A stretch of 64,000 nucleotides of DNA from Sphingomonas sp. PAMC 26605 (GCF_000241485.1 NZ_JH584241.1:3154210-3218209), one strand, 5' to 3'; positions 1-8,949 are shown, counted from the stretch's first letter. The notes: generated from the letters alone by a model not told the origin. Translations and numbers: made by a program.

Positions 1-8
1 CCCCCCAG

Positions 9-29
9 CCCCTCCCTTTCAGGGAGGGG
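9..29. terminator. Perfect 9-bp inverted repeat, terminator-like hairpin
   Basis: The arms at 9-17 and 21-29 are exact reverse complements around a TTC loop. The stem is entirely C/T on one arm and A/G on the other, and no T-run follows it. It sits just upstream of the M28 peptidase gene, so it probably ends transcription of a gene beyond the left edge, or it is one copy of a dispersed intergenic hairpin. Seen in sequence; the role is inferred. Confidence 0.5.
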
Positions 30-71
30 AGGCAACTTGCGTCGCGCCTTGTATCGCGCCACGATGCCGCG

Positions 72-1391
72 ATGCGCACTCTCCCCACCGTCGCCGCGAT
101 GCTCGCGATCCTTGCCACCCCCGCTATCGCCAAGGACGCCGCCCAGCCCGCGCCCGATCCGGCCCGCCTCAAGGCAACCGTCGAGAAGCTTGTCAGCTTC
201 GGCACGCGCCACACGCTATCCTCGCCTGACGACCCCGTCCGCGGAATCGGCGCCGCGCGCTCCTGGGTCGGCGGCGAGATGACGCGGATCGCCGATGCGT
301 GCGACGGCTGCATCACCGTCGCCAATATCGCGCGCACCTTCACCAACGCGCGCGCGCCGGACGGAGTGAATGTGGTCGACGTGCTCGGCTTCCAGCAGGG
401 GCTCGACCCCAAGCGTGTGATCATCGTCGGCGCGCATATCGACAGCCGGATCAGCAATGAGATGGATGCGACGCACGACGCCCCCGGCGCGAACGACGAC
501 GGATCGGGCGTCGCGCTGGTGCTCGAGACGGCACGGATCCTGTCGAAGCAGAAATTCCGCGCGACGATCGTTTACGCGGTCTTTTCGGGCGAGGAGCAGG
601 GGCTGTTCGGCGGAACGCTGCTCGCCGACACCGCCAAGGCGCGCGGCTGGACGGTCTCGGCGATGCTCAACAACGACATCGTCGGCAATACCATGGGCCA
701 GAACGGCGTGCGAGTCGCTAACCGGGTGCGGGTCTTTTCCGAAGGAATCCGCGCGATCGAGGACGGCCCCGCACAGCTGGCGCGGCGCGGCAATGGCGGC
801 GAGGATGACGGCCCGTCGCGCAGCCTCGCCAAGGCGATCGACGGCGTCGCGGCCACGATCCCCGGCGGGCTCGACGTGTTCGTCGATCGCCGGCCCGATC
901 GCTTCGGACGCGGCGGCGATCACGAGCCGTTCCTCAAGCTCGGCTATCCCGCGGTGCGCTTCTCGGTCGGCGCGGAGAATTGGACGCAGCAGCATCAGGA
1001 TGTGCGCGTCGAGAACGGAATCCCGTATGGCGACACGATCGACAAGATGGACTTCCCCTATCTCGCCAAGGTCACCGCGATCAACGTGGCGACGATCCGC
1101 CGCCTCGCCGCCGCTCCCGCCGCACCCGACGGCGTGACGGTCGCCGGCGCGCTGAGCTTCGACACGACGGTCAAGTGGGAGCCGGTTGCCGGCGCGACCG
1201 CCTATCGCATCCACTGGCGCCGCAACGACACGCAGGACTGGCAGAAATCGCTCGATGTCTCCGCCGCCGCGACGAGCACGGTGCTCAAGGACATCAGCGT
1301 CGACGATCATTTCGTCGGTGTCAGCGCGGTCGGTGCGGACGGGTCGGAAAGCCTGGTGAGCTTCGCCGGACCCGAGCCGCGCCGCAAGTGA
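72..1391 (+). CDS. Secreted M28-family zinc metallopeptidase
   Basis: This 439-residue protein is a probable exported aminopeptidase of family M28. A signal peptide of about 20 residues ends in the Ala-rich ATPAIA stretch. The metal-binding pattern is visible in order: GAHIDSR (His ligand), PGANDDGSG (bridging Asp), SGEEQGLFG (catalytic and ligand Glu), NNDIVGN (Asp ligand) and GGDHEPFLKLG (last His ligand). After the peptidase domain the last 85 or so residues resemble a fibronectin type III module (VKWEPVAGATAYRIHWRR region). The substrate cannot be read from sequence. The gene is convergent with the RcnB-like gene, with only 7 bases between them. Family call is firm; the fibronectin call is tentative. 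Confidence 0.9.
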   Translation: MRTLPTVAAMLAILATPAIAKDAAQPAPDPARLKATVEKLVSFGTRHTLSSPDDPVRGIGAARSWVGGEMTRIADACDGCITVANIARTFTNARAPDGVNVVDVLGFQQGLDPKRVIIVGAHIDSRISNEMDATHDAPGANDDGSGVALVLETARILSKQKFRATIVYAVFSGEEQGLFGGTLLADTAKARGWTVSAMLNNDIVGNTMGQNGVRVANRVRVFSEGIRAIEDGPAQLARRGNGGEDDGPSRSLAKAIDGVAATIPGGLDVFVDRRPDRFGRGGDHEPFLKLGYPAVRFSVGAENWTQQHQDVRVENGIPYGDTIDKMDFPYLAKVTAINVATIRRLAAAPAAPDGVTVAGALSFDTTVKWEPVAGATAYRIHWRRNDTQDWQKSLDVSAAATSTVLKDISVDDHFVGVSAVGADGSESLVSFAGPEPRRK

Positions 1392-1398
1392 AACGCGC

Positions 1399-2244
1399 TT
1401 AGCTTCCGAGGACCGGCTGCTCGACCGGACGGCAGATCGGCTTGCGCCGGACCGGACGGTAATACCGCTTGCGCGCCGCATGATAGACCTGCCGCTCGCG
1501 CACCGTCTCGACATATTCGGTCGTCGTCGTGGTCACGACCGGCGCCGACTGGATCGTCACGACCGTGGTGGTCGCGCCGGGATAAGCGTAGCCATAGCCG
1601 CCGGCGTAACCCGACGTGGTCGAATAGGTCGTCACATTGCCGTTCTGCACGACCGGCGGCAGCGGCGCGGGATAGGGCTGCGGGGGATAGGGGCGTCCAT
1701 AGCCGCCAGCCTGATCATAACCCCCAGAACCGTAGCCACGATCGTCATAGCCGCCGTTCCAATCGAGCCCGTCGATCGAATCGTACACGCGACCGCGCGA
1801 ATCCAGCAGCACGGCATCGTCATAATAGCGATACCAGCCATAGCCCGCCGGCGGCGCGGACAGGCCGTAGCCGGCATAGTCGCCGATGAAGAAGTTGGGC
1901 GAGAACCAATAGCCGGGCATGCGATAGCCGCGCGACGGCCGGTGATAGGCGTTCCAGCCGCCCGGCGCGTTGAGACCGCCCTGCCAGCGACCGCCGATCG
2001 AGCCGCCCCAGCGATGGCGATCGGGCTGACTGACGGGGCGCTGGCCCGGATAGGGACGGCCGGGGGCGGGCATCGGCGGGCGCTGCATTTGCCCCTGCGG
2101 AGGCGGAGGTGCGGGCATGGTGTTGCCCGGGACGGGATAGGACGCGCCGGGGGCCGAGCCACCGCCGCGATACCGCTGCGCATCGGCCTGCCCCGCACCG
2201 AACGCAGTGACCAGCGTGAGAGTGGCCAAGATCAAGGGTCGCAT
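1399..2244 (-). CDS. RcnB-like periplasmic protein
   Basis: I place the start at the ATG ending at 2244 because a GGAGG lies 7 bases upstream and the following residues form a signal peptide (MRPLILATLTLVTAFGAGQA). The mature protein is rich in Gly, Tyr, Pro and Arg. Its middle, with PNFFIGDYAGYGLSAPPAGYGWYRYYDDAVLLD split over two segments, matches the RcnB (nickel/cobalt homeostasis) domain common in alphaproteobacteria, where it is usually a small periplasmic protein. The C-terminal 90 residues are a low-complexity Tyr/Gly/Thr/Val stretch ending in a basic tail. Nothing here shows metal binding, so a nickel role is only a family-name inference. Confidence 0.75.
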   Translation of the reverse strand: MRPLILATLTLVTAFGAGQADAQRYRGGGSAPGASYPVPGNTMPAPPPPQGQMQRPPMPAPGRPYPGQRPVSQPDRHRWGGSIGGRWQGGLNAPGGWNAYHRPSRGYRMPGYWFSPNFFIGDYAGYGLSAPPAGYGWYRYYDDAVLLDSRGRVYDSIDGLDWNGGYDDRGYGSGGYDQAGGYGRPYPPQPYPAPLPPVVQNGNVTTYSTTSGYAGGYGYAYPGATTTVVTIQSAPVVTTTTTEYVETVRERQVYHAARKRYYRPVRRKPICRPVEQPVLGS

Positions 2245-2353
2245 CGTCAAGCCTCCGCAAACGGCACCGTACACAAAGGGTGTACGCCGCGTTAACCCGT
2301 CAGCTACCATTTCGATCGATGCGATTCTAGATTAACGGCTGTCCCGTTTCGGA

Positions 2354-2839
2354 TCAGCCCGCGATGCGTGGCGCGAGCACCGCGACCAGCGCTTCGCAGC
2401 CCGCGGCATCGGCGGCATCGAAACGCGCCGGGCTCGGGCTGTCGAGGTCGAGCACGGCGATCAGCCGACCGGCATGGACGATCGGCACGACCAGCTCCGA
2501 CCGACTCGCTGCATCGCAGGCGATATGGCCGGGAAAGGCGTGGACGTCCTCGACCAGCTGCGTGGTGCGCGTCCGCGCCGCCGCACCGCATACCCCGTCA
2601 CCGATCGCAATCCGGATGCACGCCGGCTTGCCCAGAAAAGGCCCGACGACGAGCGTTTCGTCGATCAGCCGGTAGAACCCCGCCCAGTTGAGATCGGGGA
2701 GATATTGCCAGATCAACGCAGCGGCGTTCGCCATATTGGCAATCGCGTCGTGCTCGCCGTCGGTGAGCGCGTCGAGCGCGGCATGAAGGTCGCGATAGAG
2801 CTCGGTCTTCGAGCTTTGGTCGATCGTAAAGTCGTACAT
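2354..2839 (-). CDS. msrC: Free methionine-(R)-sulfoxide reductase (GAF domain)
   Basis: This 161-residue single-GAF protein carries the fRMsr signature. Cys74 lies in GKPACIRI, Cys84 in GDGVCGAAA and Cys108 in FPGHIACDA. These three cysteines correspond, with a constant offset of ten, to Cys84/94/118 of the E. coli enzyme. The enzyme reduces free methionine-R-sulfoxide in the cytoplasm with thioredoxin as electron donor. Length is normal for the family. It is transcribed alone; the next gene on this strand (the RcnB-like gene) begins 109 bases downstream. Confidence 0.9.
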   Translation of the reverse strand: MYDFTIDQSSKTELYRDLHAALDALTDGEHDAIANMANAAALIWQYLPDLNWAGFYRLIDETLVVGPFLGKPACIRIAIGDGVCGAAARTRTTQLVEDVHAFPGHIACDAASRSELVVPIVHAGRLIAVLDLDSPSPARFDAADAAGCEALVAVLAPRIAG

Positions 2840-2925
2840 GCCCCGCCCCTACCCCGTTCGGCAGCGCGACGAAAGCGCCCGCCTGCGTGATCGACCGCGG
2901 CGCGCTAATCTTTTAGGGAAATCCG

Positions 2926-3348
2926 ATGGCCGCCATCCCGATCACCCGCTCGATCAGCATCGACAGCGACGAACTGCAGGAATCGTTCACCCGCGCCGGC
3001 GGTCCGGGTGGGCAGCATGTCAACACGACCGACAGCGCCGTATTGCTGCGCTTCGACGTCGCGAACTCGCCGTCTTTGCCCGACGCGGTCAAAAACCGGC
3101 TCGCCGTCCTGGCAGGATCGCGGCTGACGCGCGAGGGTGTGCTCGTGCTGCGCAGCGAAGGCGCGCGCTCGCAACTGCTCAACCGGCAGGAGGTGCGGGA
3201 GCGCCTGATCGCGTTGCTCCGCGAGGCGACGATCGTTCCCAAGCGGCGTCGACCGACCAAACCCTCCAAGGCCGCCAAGGCCAAACGGCTCGACGGCAAG
3301 ACCAAGCGCTCGACGGTCAAGTCGCTGCGCGGCAAGGTAACCGACTAA
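2926..3348 (+). CDS. arfB: Alternative ribosome-rescue peptidyl-tRNA hydrolase ArfB
   Basis: The 140-residue protein begins with a release-factor-like catalytic domain containing the GGQ motif (AGGPGGQHVNT, Gln30). It ends in a long Lys/Arg-rich tail (KAAKAKRLDGKTKRSTVKSLRGK), which in ArfB/YaeJ inserts into the empty mRNA channel of stalled ribosomes. The hydrolase releases peptides from non-stop complexes without a stop codon. Length matches ArfB and is too short for RF1 or RF2. Its 3' end overlaps the convergent ABC permease gene by 4 bases. Confidence 0.92.
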   Translation: MAAIPITRSISIDSDELQESFTRAGGPGGQHVNTTDSAVLLRFDVANSPSLPDAVKNRLAVLAGSRLTREGVLVLRSEGARSQLLNRQEVRERLIALLREATIVPKRRRPTKPSKAAKAKRLDGKTKRSTVKSLRGKVTD

Positions 3349-5834
3349 AGATCGCGCAAGGCGCTGGCGGGGCGCGCGCGGAGCGCCGGCAGGCTCCCGG
3401 CCAGCCCGGTTCCGAGCGTCAGCGCGACGCCCGCGCCGAGCGTCGCACCGACCACATCCCAGCGCGGCGCCCAGCCGATCTTGAAGATCTGCGTGACGAC
3501 GTACCAGCCCGCCGCGGACCCCATCGCCAACGCCACCGCGACGAGCACCAGCGACAGGATCGCGTATTCGAGCGCCTGCGCGCCGAGCACCTGACGGCGG
3601 CTCCCGCCGAGCAGCTTGAGGATCACCGCGTCGTAGCGCCGGCTCGATCCCGAGGCCGCGACTGCGCCGATCAGCACCGCGACGCCCGCCGCGACCGTCA
3701 CCGCCGCCGCCGCCCGGATCGCGAGCGCGACTTGCTGGAGCACGGCGCTGATCTGGCCGATGACGTCGCCGACACGGATCAGCGTGACCGACGGCAGGGC
3801 CGCCGCGACTTGCCGCGCGATCGCGCCGTCACTTGCGGGCGCGGCATAGACGCTGGCGAGCAGGCCATGCGGCGCTTCCTCGATATAGCCGGGCGAGAAG
3901 ACGATCGCGAAATTGAGCCCGAGCCCGCCCCAGTCGATCTTGCGCAGCGCCGCGATCCGCGCCGGGACGTCGACGCCGAGCACCGACACCGTGATCATGT
4001 CGCCGACGTGCAGTCCGAGCGCCACCGCAGCCTTGTCCTCGAGCGAGACGAGCGGGGGCCCGTGATAGTTGGCCGGCCACCATCGCCCGGCGACGACGGC
4101 ATTGCGTGGCGGCAAACGCGCAGCCCAAGTGATCGTCCGGTCGCCGCGCAGCACCCAGGCGTCGGCCGGCAGCGTCTTGATCGCGCTTACCGGCACACCG
4201 CGCAGTGCGACGATCGATCCGCGCAACGACGGCAGCGCCTCGATCGTCGCCATCGGCGCGGCGCTGCGCACGGCGCGGGCGAAGGTCACGGCGTCATCAG
4301 GCTGCAGGTCGATCGCGAAGAAGCGCGGCGCCTTCGCGGGCGCGGCGCCGTTGAGCTCTGCGCCCAGGCTCGAGTCGATCACCGCCAGCGCGACGAAGAG
4401 CGAGAAACCGAGCCCCAATGCGACGACGAGCCGATCGGTCTGCGCCCCGGGCCGGTGAAGATTGGCGACCGCAAGCCGCAGCAACGGACGGCGTGAACGC
4501 GGCAGCCGCGCCGCGATCGCCCGGATCGCGATGCCACATCCCCATAGGACGGCGATCAGCGCGAGGATCGCGCCGACAAAACCCAGCGCCAGCAGTCGGT
4601 CGGACGCGGTCCCGACGGCGAGGGCAATCAGCGCGCCGATCAACGCCACCATCCCGCCAAGCACGCCGGCTTGCGGCGGTCGTCGCGGCGCCAGCGTGTC
4701 GCGCAGCAGCGTCGCCGCCGGGACCGCGCGGGCGCGTGCAAGCGCAGGCAGAGCGAACAGCAGGGCGACGAGTACCGCAAGCCCCGCTGCGGTCGCCAGC
4801 GGTGCGGGATACAGCGCCAGCCGCGGCGGAACCGGCAAGGCCGCACCCGCGACTTCGGTGACGACCCATGGGAACGCCGCGCCGACGATGAGCCCGGCGC
4901 CGATGCCACCCACCGCAACGACGCCCAACTGGGCAAGGAAGATCGCGGCGATCGTTCCCGAGCGCGCACCAAGCACCTTCAATGTCGCGATGATCTTCGC
5001 TTTGCCAGCGAGATAGGCGGCGACTCCGCTGCCGACCCCTACCCCGGCTATCGCCAGCGCGGCGAGCCCGACCAGCAACAGGAACTGGCCAAGCTGCGCA
5101 ATGCCGCGCCGCGCGCCACCCGCGGCCTCGCCGCGCATCTTGGCCGACCAACCCGCGCCGCGGAATGTGCGCAGCACGCCGTCACGCGCCGCGGCCGCGG
5201 CTTCGGGATGCGCGAGGAGCAGGCGGTAATGGCTTTCATACAGGCTGCCCGGCTGCACCAGAGCGGTGGCGTCGAGCCCGGCAAGATCGACCAGCACCGG
5301 CGGACCCAGCGCGAATCCGGCCCCAAGGCGGTCGGGCTCGTTGGCGATCACACCAATGATGCGCAGCCGTGCCTGCCCGAGGGTCAGCGTGTCGCCCGGC
5401 TTGACGCCAAGCCGATCGGCCAACGCTGGCGCGATCGCGATCTCACGCCCCGTCGGCCGTGTCGCCAGCGCGCCGGGCGCGAGGCGGAAGCGCCCGACCA
5501 ACGGCCAGGCCGGATCGGTCGCGCGCAGGTCGACCAACGCCGGTGCGCCGCCCGCGCTTGCCATGCCGCGCAGCGAGACCGTTTCCGACACGCGCCCGAG
5601 CCGCGCGAAGGCGGCGAGCTCGTCGACCGTCGCGCGCCGCTGCGAGACGCTGAACTCGAGATCGCCGCCGAGGATTTGCCGGGCATCGCCATCGAGTGAC
5701 GCGATCATGCTCGCCGCGAGACTGCCGATCCCGGCGAGCCCCGCCGTGCCGAGAAACAGGCAGATCGCGAGCAGCACCAGCCCCCGCCCGCCCCGCCGCA
5801 GATCGCGCAGCGCCAGCCGCCACACGATCGTCAT
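3345..5834 (-). CDS. ABC transporter permease, FtsX/YbbP type
   Basis: This 829-residue integral membrane protein has the layout of YbbP-type permeases: one N-terminal helix, a periplasmic MacB-like domain, several central helices (about 245-470), a second periplasmic region, and three C-terminal helices with the FtsX fold (about 690-829). The start overlaps the end of the upstream ATPase gene by 4 bases (ATGA), so the two are translationally coupled. These permeases are thought to act in lipoprotein or membrane-stress processes rather than classical uptake; the substrate is unknown. The neighbouring tesA homolog repeats the arrangement known from E. coli. Confidence 0.88.
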   Translation of the reverse strand: MTIVWRLALRDLRRGGRGLVLLAICLFLGTAGLAGIGSLAASMIASLDGDARQILGGDLEFSVSQRRATVDELAAFARLGRVSETVSLRGMASAGGAPALVDLRATDPAWPLVGRFRLAPGALATRPTGREIAIAPALADRLGVKPGDTLTLGQARLRIIGVIANEPDRLGAGFALGPPVLVDLAGLDATALVQPGSLYESHYRLLLAHPEAAAAARDGVLRTFRGAGWSAKMRGEAAGGARRGIAQLGQFLLLVGLAALAIAGVGVGSGVAAYLAGKAKIIATLKVLGARSGTIAAIFLAQLGVVAVGGIGAGLIVGAAFPWVVTEVAGAALPVPPRLALYPAPLATAAGLAVLVALLFALPALARARAVPAATLLRDTLAPRRPPQAGVLGGMVALIGALIALAVGTASDRLLALGFVGAILALIAVLWGCGIAIRAIAARLPRSRRPLLRLAVANLHRPGAQTDRLVVALGLGFSLFVALAVIDSSLGAELNGAAPAKAPRFFAIDLQPDDAVTFARAVRSAAPMATIEALPSLRGSIVALRGVPVSAIKTLPADAWVLRGDRTITWAARLPPRNAVVAGRWWPANYHGPPLVSLEDKAAVALGLHVGDMITVSVLGVDVPARIAALRKIDWGGLGLNFAIVFSPGYIEEAPHGLLASVYAAPASDGAIARQVAAALPSVTLIRVGDVIGQISAVLQQVALAIRAAAAVTVAAGVAVLIGAVAASGSSRRYDAVILKLLGGSRRQVLGAQALEYAILSLVLVAVALAMGSAAGWYVVTQIFKIGWAPRWDVVGATLGAGVALTLGTGLAGSLPALRARPASALRDL

Positions 5835-6532
5835 GCGCCGCGGCGCTCCGCGACGATCCGCCCGTCGCCGAGCTCGATGACGCGCGCGCAGCGGGCCGCC
5901 AGCGCAGGATCATGGGTGATGATGAACAGCGTCGTCATGCGCGCACGATGCCGCGCGAAAAGCAGGTCCATGATCGCGGCGCCGGTCGTCGTGTCGAGAT
6001 TGCCGGTCGGTTCGTCGGCGAAGATCAGCGCCGGGCGCCCGACCAGCGCGCGCGCGATCGCGACGCGCTGTTGTTCACCGCCCGACAGCTGCGCGGGATA
6101 GTGGCCAATCCGGTGCCCCAGCCCGACGGCGTCCAGTTCCGCCGCGGCGCGCGCGAAGGCGTCGCCGTCTCCTGCGAGCTCCAGCGGCACCGCGACATTT
6201 TCGAGCGCCGTCATCGTCGGGAGCAAGTGAAACGCCTGGAGCACGATCCCGATCCGGCCGCGTCGCGCCACCGCGAGCGCATCCTCGTCAAGCGCGGTGA
6301 AATCGAGCCCGGCGACGCGCACGCTGCCCCCGCTCGGGCGTTCCAGTCCGGCGAGCACAGCCATCAACGACGATTTTCCCGATCCTGATGGCCCGAGGAG
6401 CGCGACGCTGTCGCCCACAGCCACGGCGAGATCGATCCCGCGCAGGATCTCGACCCGCGCGGGCACGCGGCCGAGGGCCAGCGAAACATTGCGCGCGACG
6501 ATCAGCGCGCTATCGACGGAGGATGGCATCAT
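5831..6532 (-). CDS. ABC transporter ATP-binding protein, YbbA/LolD type
   Basis: A 233-residue ATPase with Walker A GPSGSGKSS, Q-loop VLQAFHLLPTMT, signature LSGGEQQR, Walker B ALIFADEPT and switch His in IITHDP. It belongs to the LolD/MacB-like subfamily that pairs with FtsX-fold permeases, and it overlaps the permease gene by 4 bases. The start is either of two consecutive ATG codons (ending at 6532 or 6529). In both cases it overlaps the start of the divergent tesA gene, so each promoter must lie inside the other coding region. Confidence 0.9.
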   Translation of the reverse strand: MMPSSVDSALIVARNVSLALGRVPARVEILRGIDLAVAVGDSVALLGPSGSGKSSLMAVLAGLERPSGGSVRVAGLDFTALDEDALAVARRGRIGIVLQAFHLLPTMTALENVAVPLELAGDGDAFARAAAELDAVGLGHRIGHYPAQLSGGEQQRVAIARALVGRPALIFADEPTGNLDTTTGAAIMDLLFARHRARMTTLFIITHDPALAARCARVIELGDGRIVAERRGA

Positions 6533-7203
6533 CTTTCTTCCTTGGGCGATATCGCTGGCGACGGCAAATCGCCGCGGCCGGGCTCGCCGTGTTCTGTGCT
6601 GTCGCGCCGGCCGGTCTGGCCGCCTCTCCCGAGGCGCCGCTGATCTGGGCGTTCGGCGACAGTCTCAGCGCGGGGTACGGCCTGCCCCCGGAGGCGGGCT
6701 TCACCACCAAGCTGGAGACCGCGCTGCGCCGCGCGGGGATCGCGGCGACGGTGCGCAACGGCGGGGTCGCCGGTGACACCGCGGCGCAGGCACGCGCGCG
6801 ACTGCGCTGGGGGCTGCGCGGGCTCGGCGCGACGCCCGATCTGGTGATCGTCGAACTCGGCGCGAACGACATGCTGCGCGGCCTTCCCGTCGCGCAGGCC
6901 CAGGCGAACCTCGACGCGATCCTCACCGAATTGCGGGCGCGGCGCATTCCCGTGCTGCTCGCCGGGATGCGCGCCGCGCCCAATCTCGGCCCCGACTATG
7001 GCCGCGCCTTCGACGCGCTGTACCCCGCGCTCGCGAAAGCCCATGGCGTCCCGCGCTATCCCTTTTTCCTCGAGGGCGTCGCGGGCAACCGCGCCTTGCT
7101 CCAGGCCGACGGGATGCACCCCAATGCGCGCGGGGTCGATATCGTTGTCGGGCGGATCCTGCCAAGCGTGCGCAGCGCGCTCGCCCGGAGGCCAAGCCAT
7201 TGA
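6523..7203 (+). CDS. tesA: GDSL arylesterase / lysophospholipase L1 (TesA)
   Basis: This SGNH hydrolase shows all four blocks: GDSLSAGYG with nucleophile Ser47, a block II glycine in NGGVAGDT, GANDM (block III Asn) and DGMHPNARG (Asp/His pair). An N-terminal basic stretch and hydrophobic segment (residues about 11-34) form a signal peptide, which agrees with the periplasmic location of TesA. Family enzymes hydrolyse thioesters, aryl esters and lysophospholipids. The ATG at 6523 directly follows GGAGG with almost no spacing, so this start is uncertain, but no better in-frame start precedes the signal peptide. Divergent from the ybbA-like gene with overlapping 5' ends. Confidence 0.9.
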   Translation: MASSFFLGRYRWRRQIAAAGLAVFCAVAPAGLAASPEAPLIWAFGDSLSAGYGLPPEAGFTTKLETALRRAGIAATVRNGGVAGDTAAQARARLRWGLRGLGATPDLVIVELGANDMLRGLPVAQAQANLDAILTELRARRIPVLLAGMRAAPNLGPDYGRAFDALYPALAKAHGVPRYPFFLEGVAGNRALLQADGMHPNARGVDIVVGRILPSVRSALARRPSH

Positions 7204-7457
7204 AGCTCGAAGACCAGTTCCTTCGCTATTTCGGCAGCAGTGATCTCGCCGCGGTCACTCTGGCAGCGCTCGAGGCCGGGATCGACCATATGCGCGTCGA
7301 TTTCGGCCTTGAGCGTGACCACGACAGACGCTTCGGCCTGTGGACGCTGCTCCACATGCTCGGCGCTGCGCCCGACCTCGACATTGCTTTCGCGAGCGAT
7401 ACCGACCGAACCGCGGCACGGCGCTTCATCGAAATGACCGAACGCCACGAGGCGTGA
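7200..7457 (+). CDS. Small protein of unknown function coupled to tesA
   Basis: An 85-residue soluble, acidic protein that I do not recognise. The start is a TTG at 7200 that overlaps the tesA stop codon by 4 bases. A GGAGG lies 8 bases upstream, which supports this start and translational coupling. No signal peptide, membrane segment or cysteine motif is visible. The sequence is mostly helical in character, with an alternating hydrophobic pattern (LWTLLHMLGAAPDLDIAF). Codon use is like its neighbours, so I consider it a real gene. Confidence 0.6.
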   Translation: MKLEDQFLRYFGSSDLAAVTLAALEAGIDHMRVDFGLERDHDRRFGLWTLLHMLGAAPDLDIAFASDTDRTAARRFIEMTERHEA

Positions 7458-7475
7458 AGCGCCGCGTCGCGGGGA

Positions 7476-7775
7476 TCAGTCCGCCACGTCGATCGCACGG
7501 GTCACGATGATCTCGGGCCGCGCAGTCGCGGTCTCACGCGCGGCGACGCCGAGCGCCTTGAAATGGTCGGACGCCATGTGCTGCGCGACGGCTGCATCAT
7601 CGGTATAGAGTTCGTTGAACACGAAGCGCTGCGCGCCTTCGGTCTCGCGCCACAATTCGTAGTGCAGCACGCCCGGCTCGGCGCGCGACGCGGCGACGCA
7701 GGTGCGCGCGGCAGCGATGAAGGCATCCTCCGCGCCCGGCTTGACGGTGACGAACGCGACGATCTTGACGGCCAT
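7476..7775 (-). CDS. Antibiotic biosynthesis monooxygenase (YgiN-like) domain protein
   Basis: A 99-residue ABM-fold protein. The start at the ATG ending at 7775 is supported by an AGGAG 7 bases upstream and by alignment to the family start (MAVKIVAFVTVKPG). Typical positions are present: EPGVLHYELWRE, the FVFNELYTDDAAVAQHMAS stretch and a final strand. Members such as YgiN act as small dimeric quinol monooxygenases or on reactive cytoplasmic intermediates; the substrate here is unknown. Convergent with the small gene after tesA. Confidence 0.85.
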   Translation of the reverse strand: MAVKIVAFVTVKPGAEDAFIAAARTCVAASRAEPGVLHYELWRETEGAQRFVFNELYTDDAAVAQHMASDHFKALGVAARETATARPEIIVTRAIDVAD

Positions 7776-7923
7776 GACTGCACTCCTGTGTCGAACCCGC
7801 GAGGTGGGGGCTCGCAGCGGGCAAAGCAAGCGCGCTCTAGTGCCGGAGCGGATCGCCGGCGGAACCTGCGGCGGCCCGGTTCATTGGACAGCAACCCGCT
7901 GCTCGCCAGGCCAGGAATTCCCC

Positions 7924-8949
7924 ATGCGCCGTATTACCTCGCTCCTTGCGCTGCTCGCCGTGTCCGCATCGCCCGCCCTCGCGCGGCCGGCCGCGTCGCC
8001 AGAGCAGACCACCGCGCCGCTCGGCGCCGATCTCGAGCGCTTCGCCTATCCTTTCCCGGTGCATTGGTACGAAACCGAATCGCAGGGCATGCCGGTACGG
8101 ATGGCCTATCTCGACGTCGCACCGACCGGCCCGGCAAAAAATCGGACGGTCGTCTTGCTTCACGGCAAGAACTTCTGCTCGGCGACCTGGCAGGACACGA
8201 TCACCGCCCTCGCGGCGCAAGGGTATCGCGTCATCGCGCCCGACCAGATCGGTTTCTGCAAATCGTCGAAGCCTGCGGGCTATCAGTACAGCGTTGCCGC
8301 GCTCGCGACGTTGACGCGCGGCCTGCTCGATCGGGTCGGGGCGCATAAGGTGCTGCTGGTCGGGCATTCGACCGGCGGGGTGATCGCGCTGCGGTTCGCG
8401 CTGCTCTACCCGAAGAGCATCGATCGGCTCGTGCTGGTCAATCCGCTGGGGCTCAACGACACGCTCGCGCAAGGCGTGCCCTATACCGAGCTAGGCGCGC
8501 TGCGGGCGGAAGAGGCCAAGACCGATGCCGCATCGATCAAGGCCTATCAGCTCCGCAATTATTATCACGGAGAATGGCGTCCCGCTTATGATCGCTGGGT
8601 GGCGATGCTCGCCGGGCAATATGCCGGCCCCGATGGCGATCGCGTGCGCGACGCGCAGGCGCGCCTGTCGGACATGCTCGAGACACAACCCGTCGCCGCC
8701 GAGCTCGATCGGGTCAGCACGCCGGTGTCGCTGCTGATCGGTCAGCGCGACCGCACCGCGTTTCGTGCGAATAGCGCGCCCGAGTCGGTGCGCGGGCTGG
8801 TCCAGACCGTGCCGCAGGCGGCCGAGGCTGCGGTCCATCGCTTCCGCGAAGCCCGGCTCGTTCGCATCCCCGATGCGGGCCACGCGCCGCAAGTCGAGGA
8901 TCCTGAAGCATTTGCGGCCCTGTTGCTGACCGAGCTTGCCCGGCCATGA
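7924..8949 (+). CDS. Secreted alpha/beta hydrolase
   Basis: A 341-residue alpha/beta hydrolase with a signal peptide (MRRITSLLALLAVSASPALA). The oxyanion-hole loop is LLHGKNFCSATW and the nucleophile elbow is GHSTGG. A likely acid residue lies in LLIGQRDRTAF and the catalytic His in IPDAGHAPQVEDP. The start at 7924 is the only one that puts the signal peptide at the N-terminus. It most resembles periplasmic proline-iminopeptidase or haloalkane-dehalogenase-like hydrolases, but the substrate is not predictable. It stands alone; 99 bases separate it from the next gene. Confidence 0.88.
   Translation: MRRITSLLALLAVSASPALARPAASPEQTTAPLGADLERFAYPFPVHWYETESQGMPVRMAYLDVAPTGPAKNRTVVLLHGKNFCSATWQDTITALAAQGYRVIAPDQIGFCKSSKPAGYQYSVAALATLTRGLLDRVGAHKVLLVGHSTGGVIALRFALLYPKSIDRLVLVNPLGLNDTLAQGVPYTELGALRAEEAKTDAASIKAYQLRNYYHGEWRPAYDRWVAMLAGQYAGPDGDRVRDAQARLSDMLETQPVAAELDRVSTPVSLLIGQRDRTAFRANSAPESVRGLVQTVPQAAEAAVHRFREARLVRIPDAGHAPQVEDPEAFAALLLTELARP

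Noticed and set aside
2838-4496. Long plus-strand open frame (552 codons) opposite the YbbP-like permease
   Set aside because: It is rich in Arg, Gln and Asp with no family pattern, and lies antisense to a clear membrane protein. Long shadow frames are expected in high-GC DNA.
7859-7890. GGAAC element resembling an EcfG general-stress promoter before the alpha/beta hydrolase
   Set aside because: The downstream CGTT-like element is at the wrong spacing (about 12 instead of 16-17 bases).
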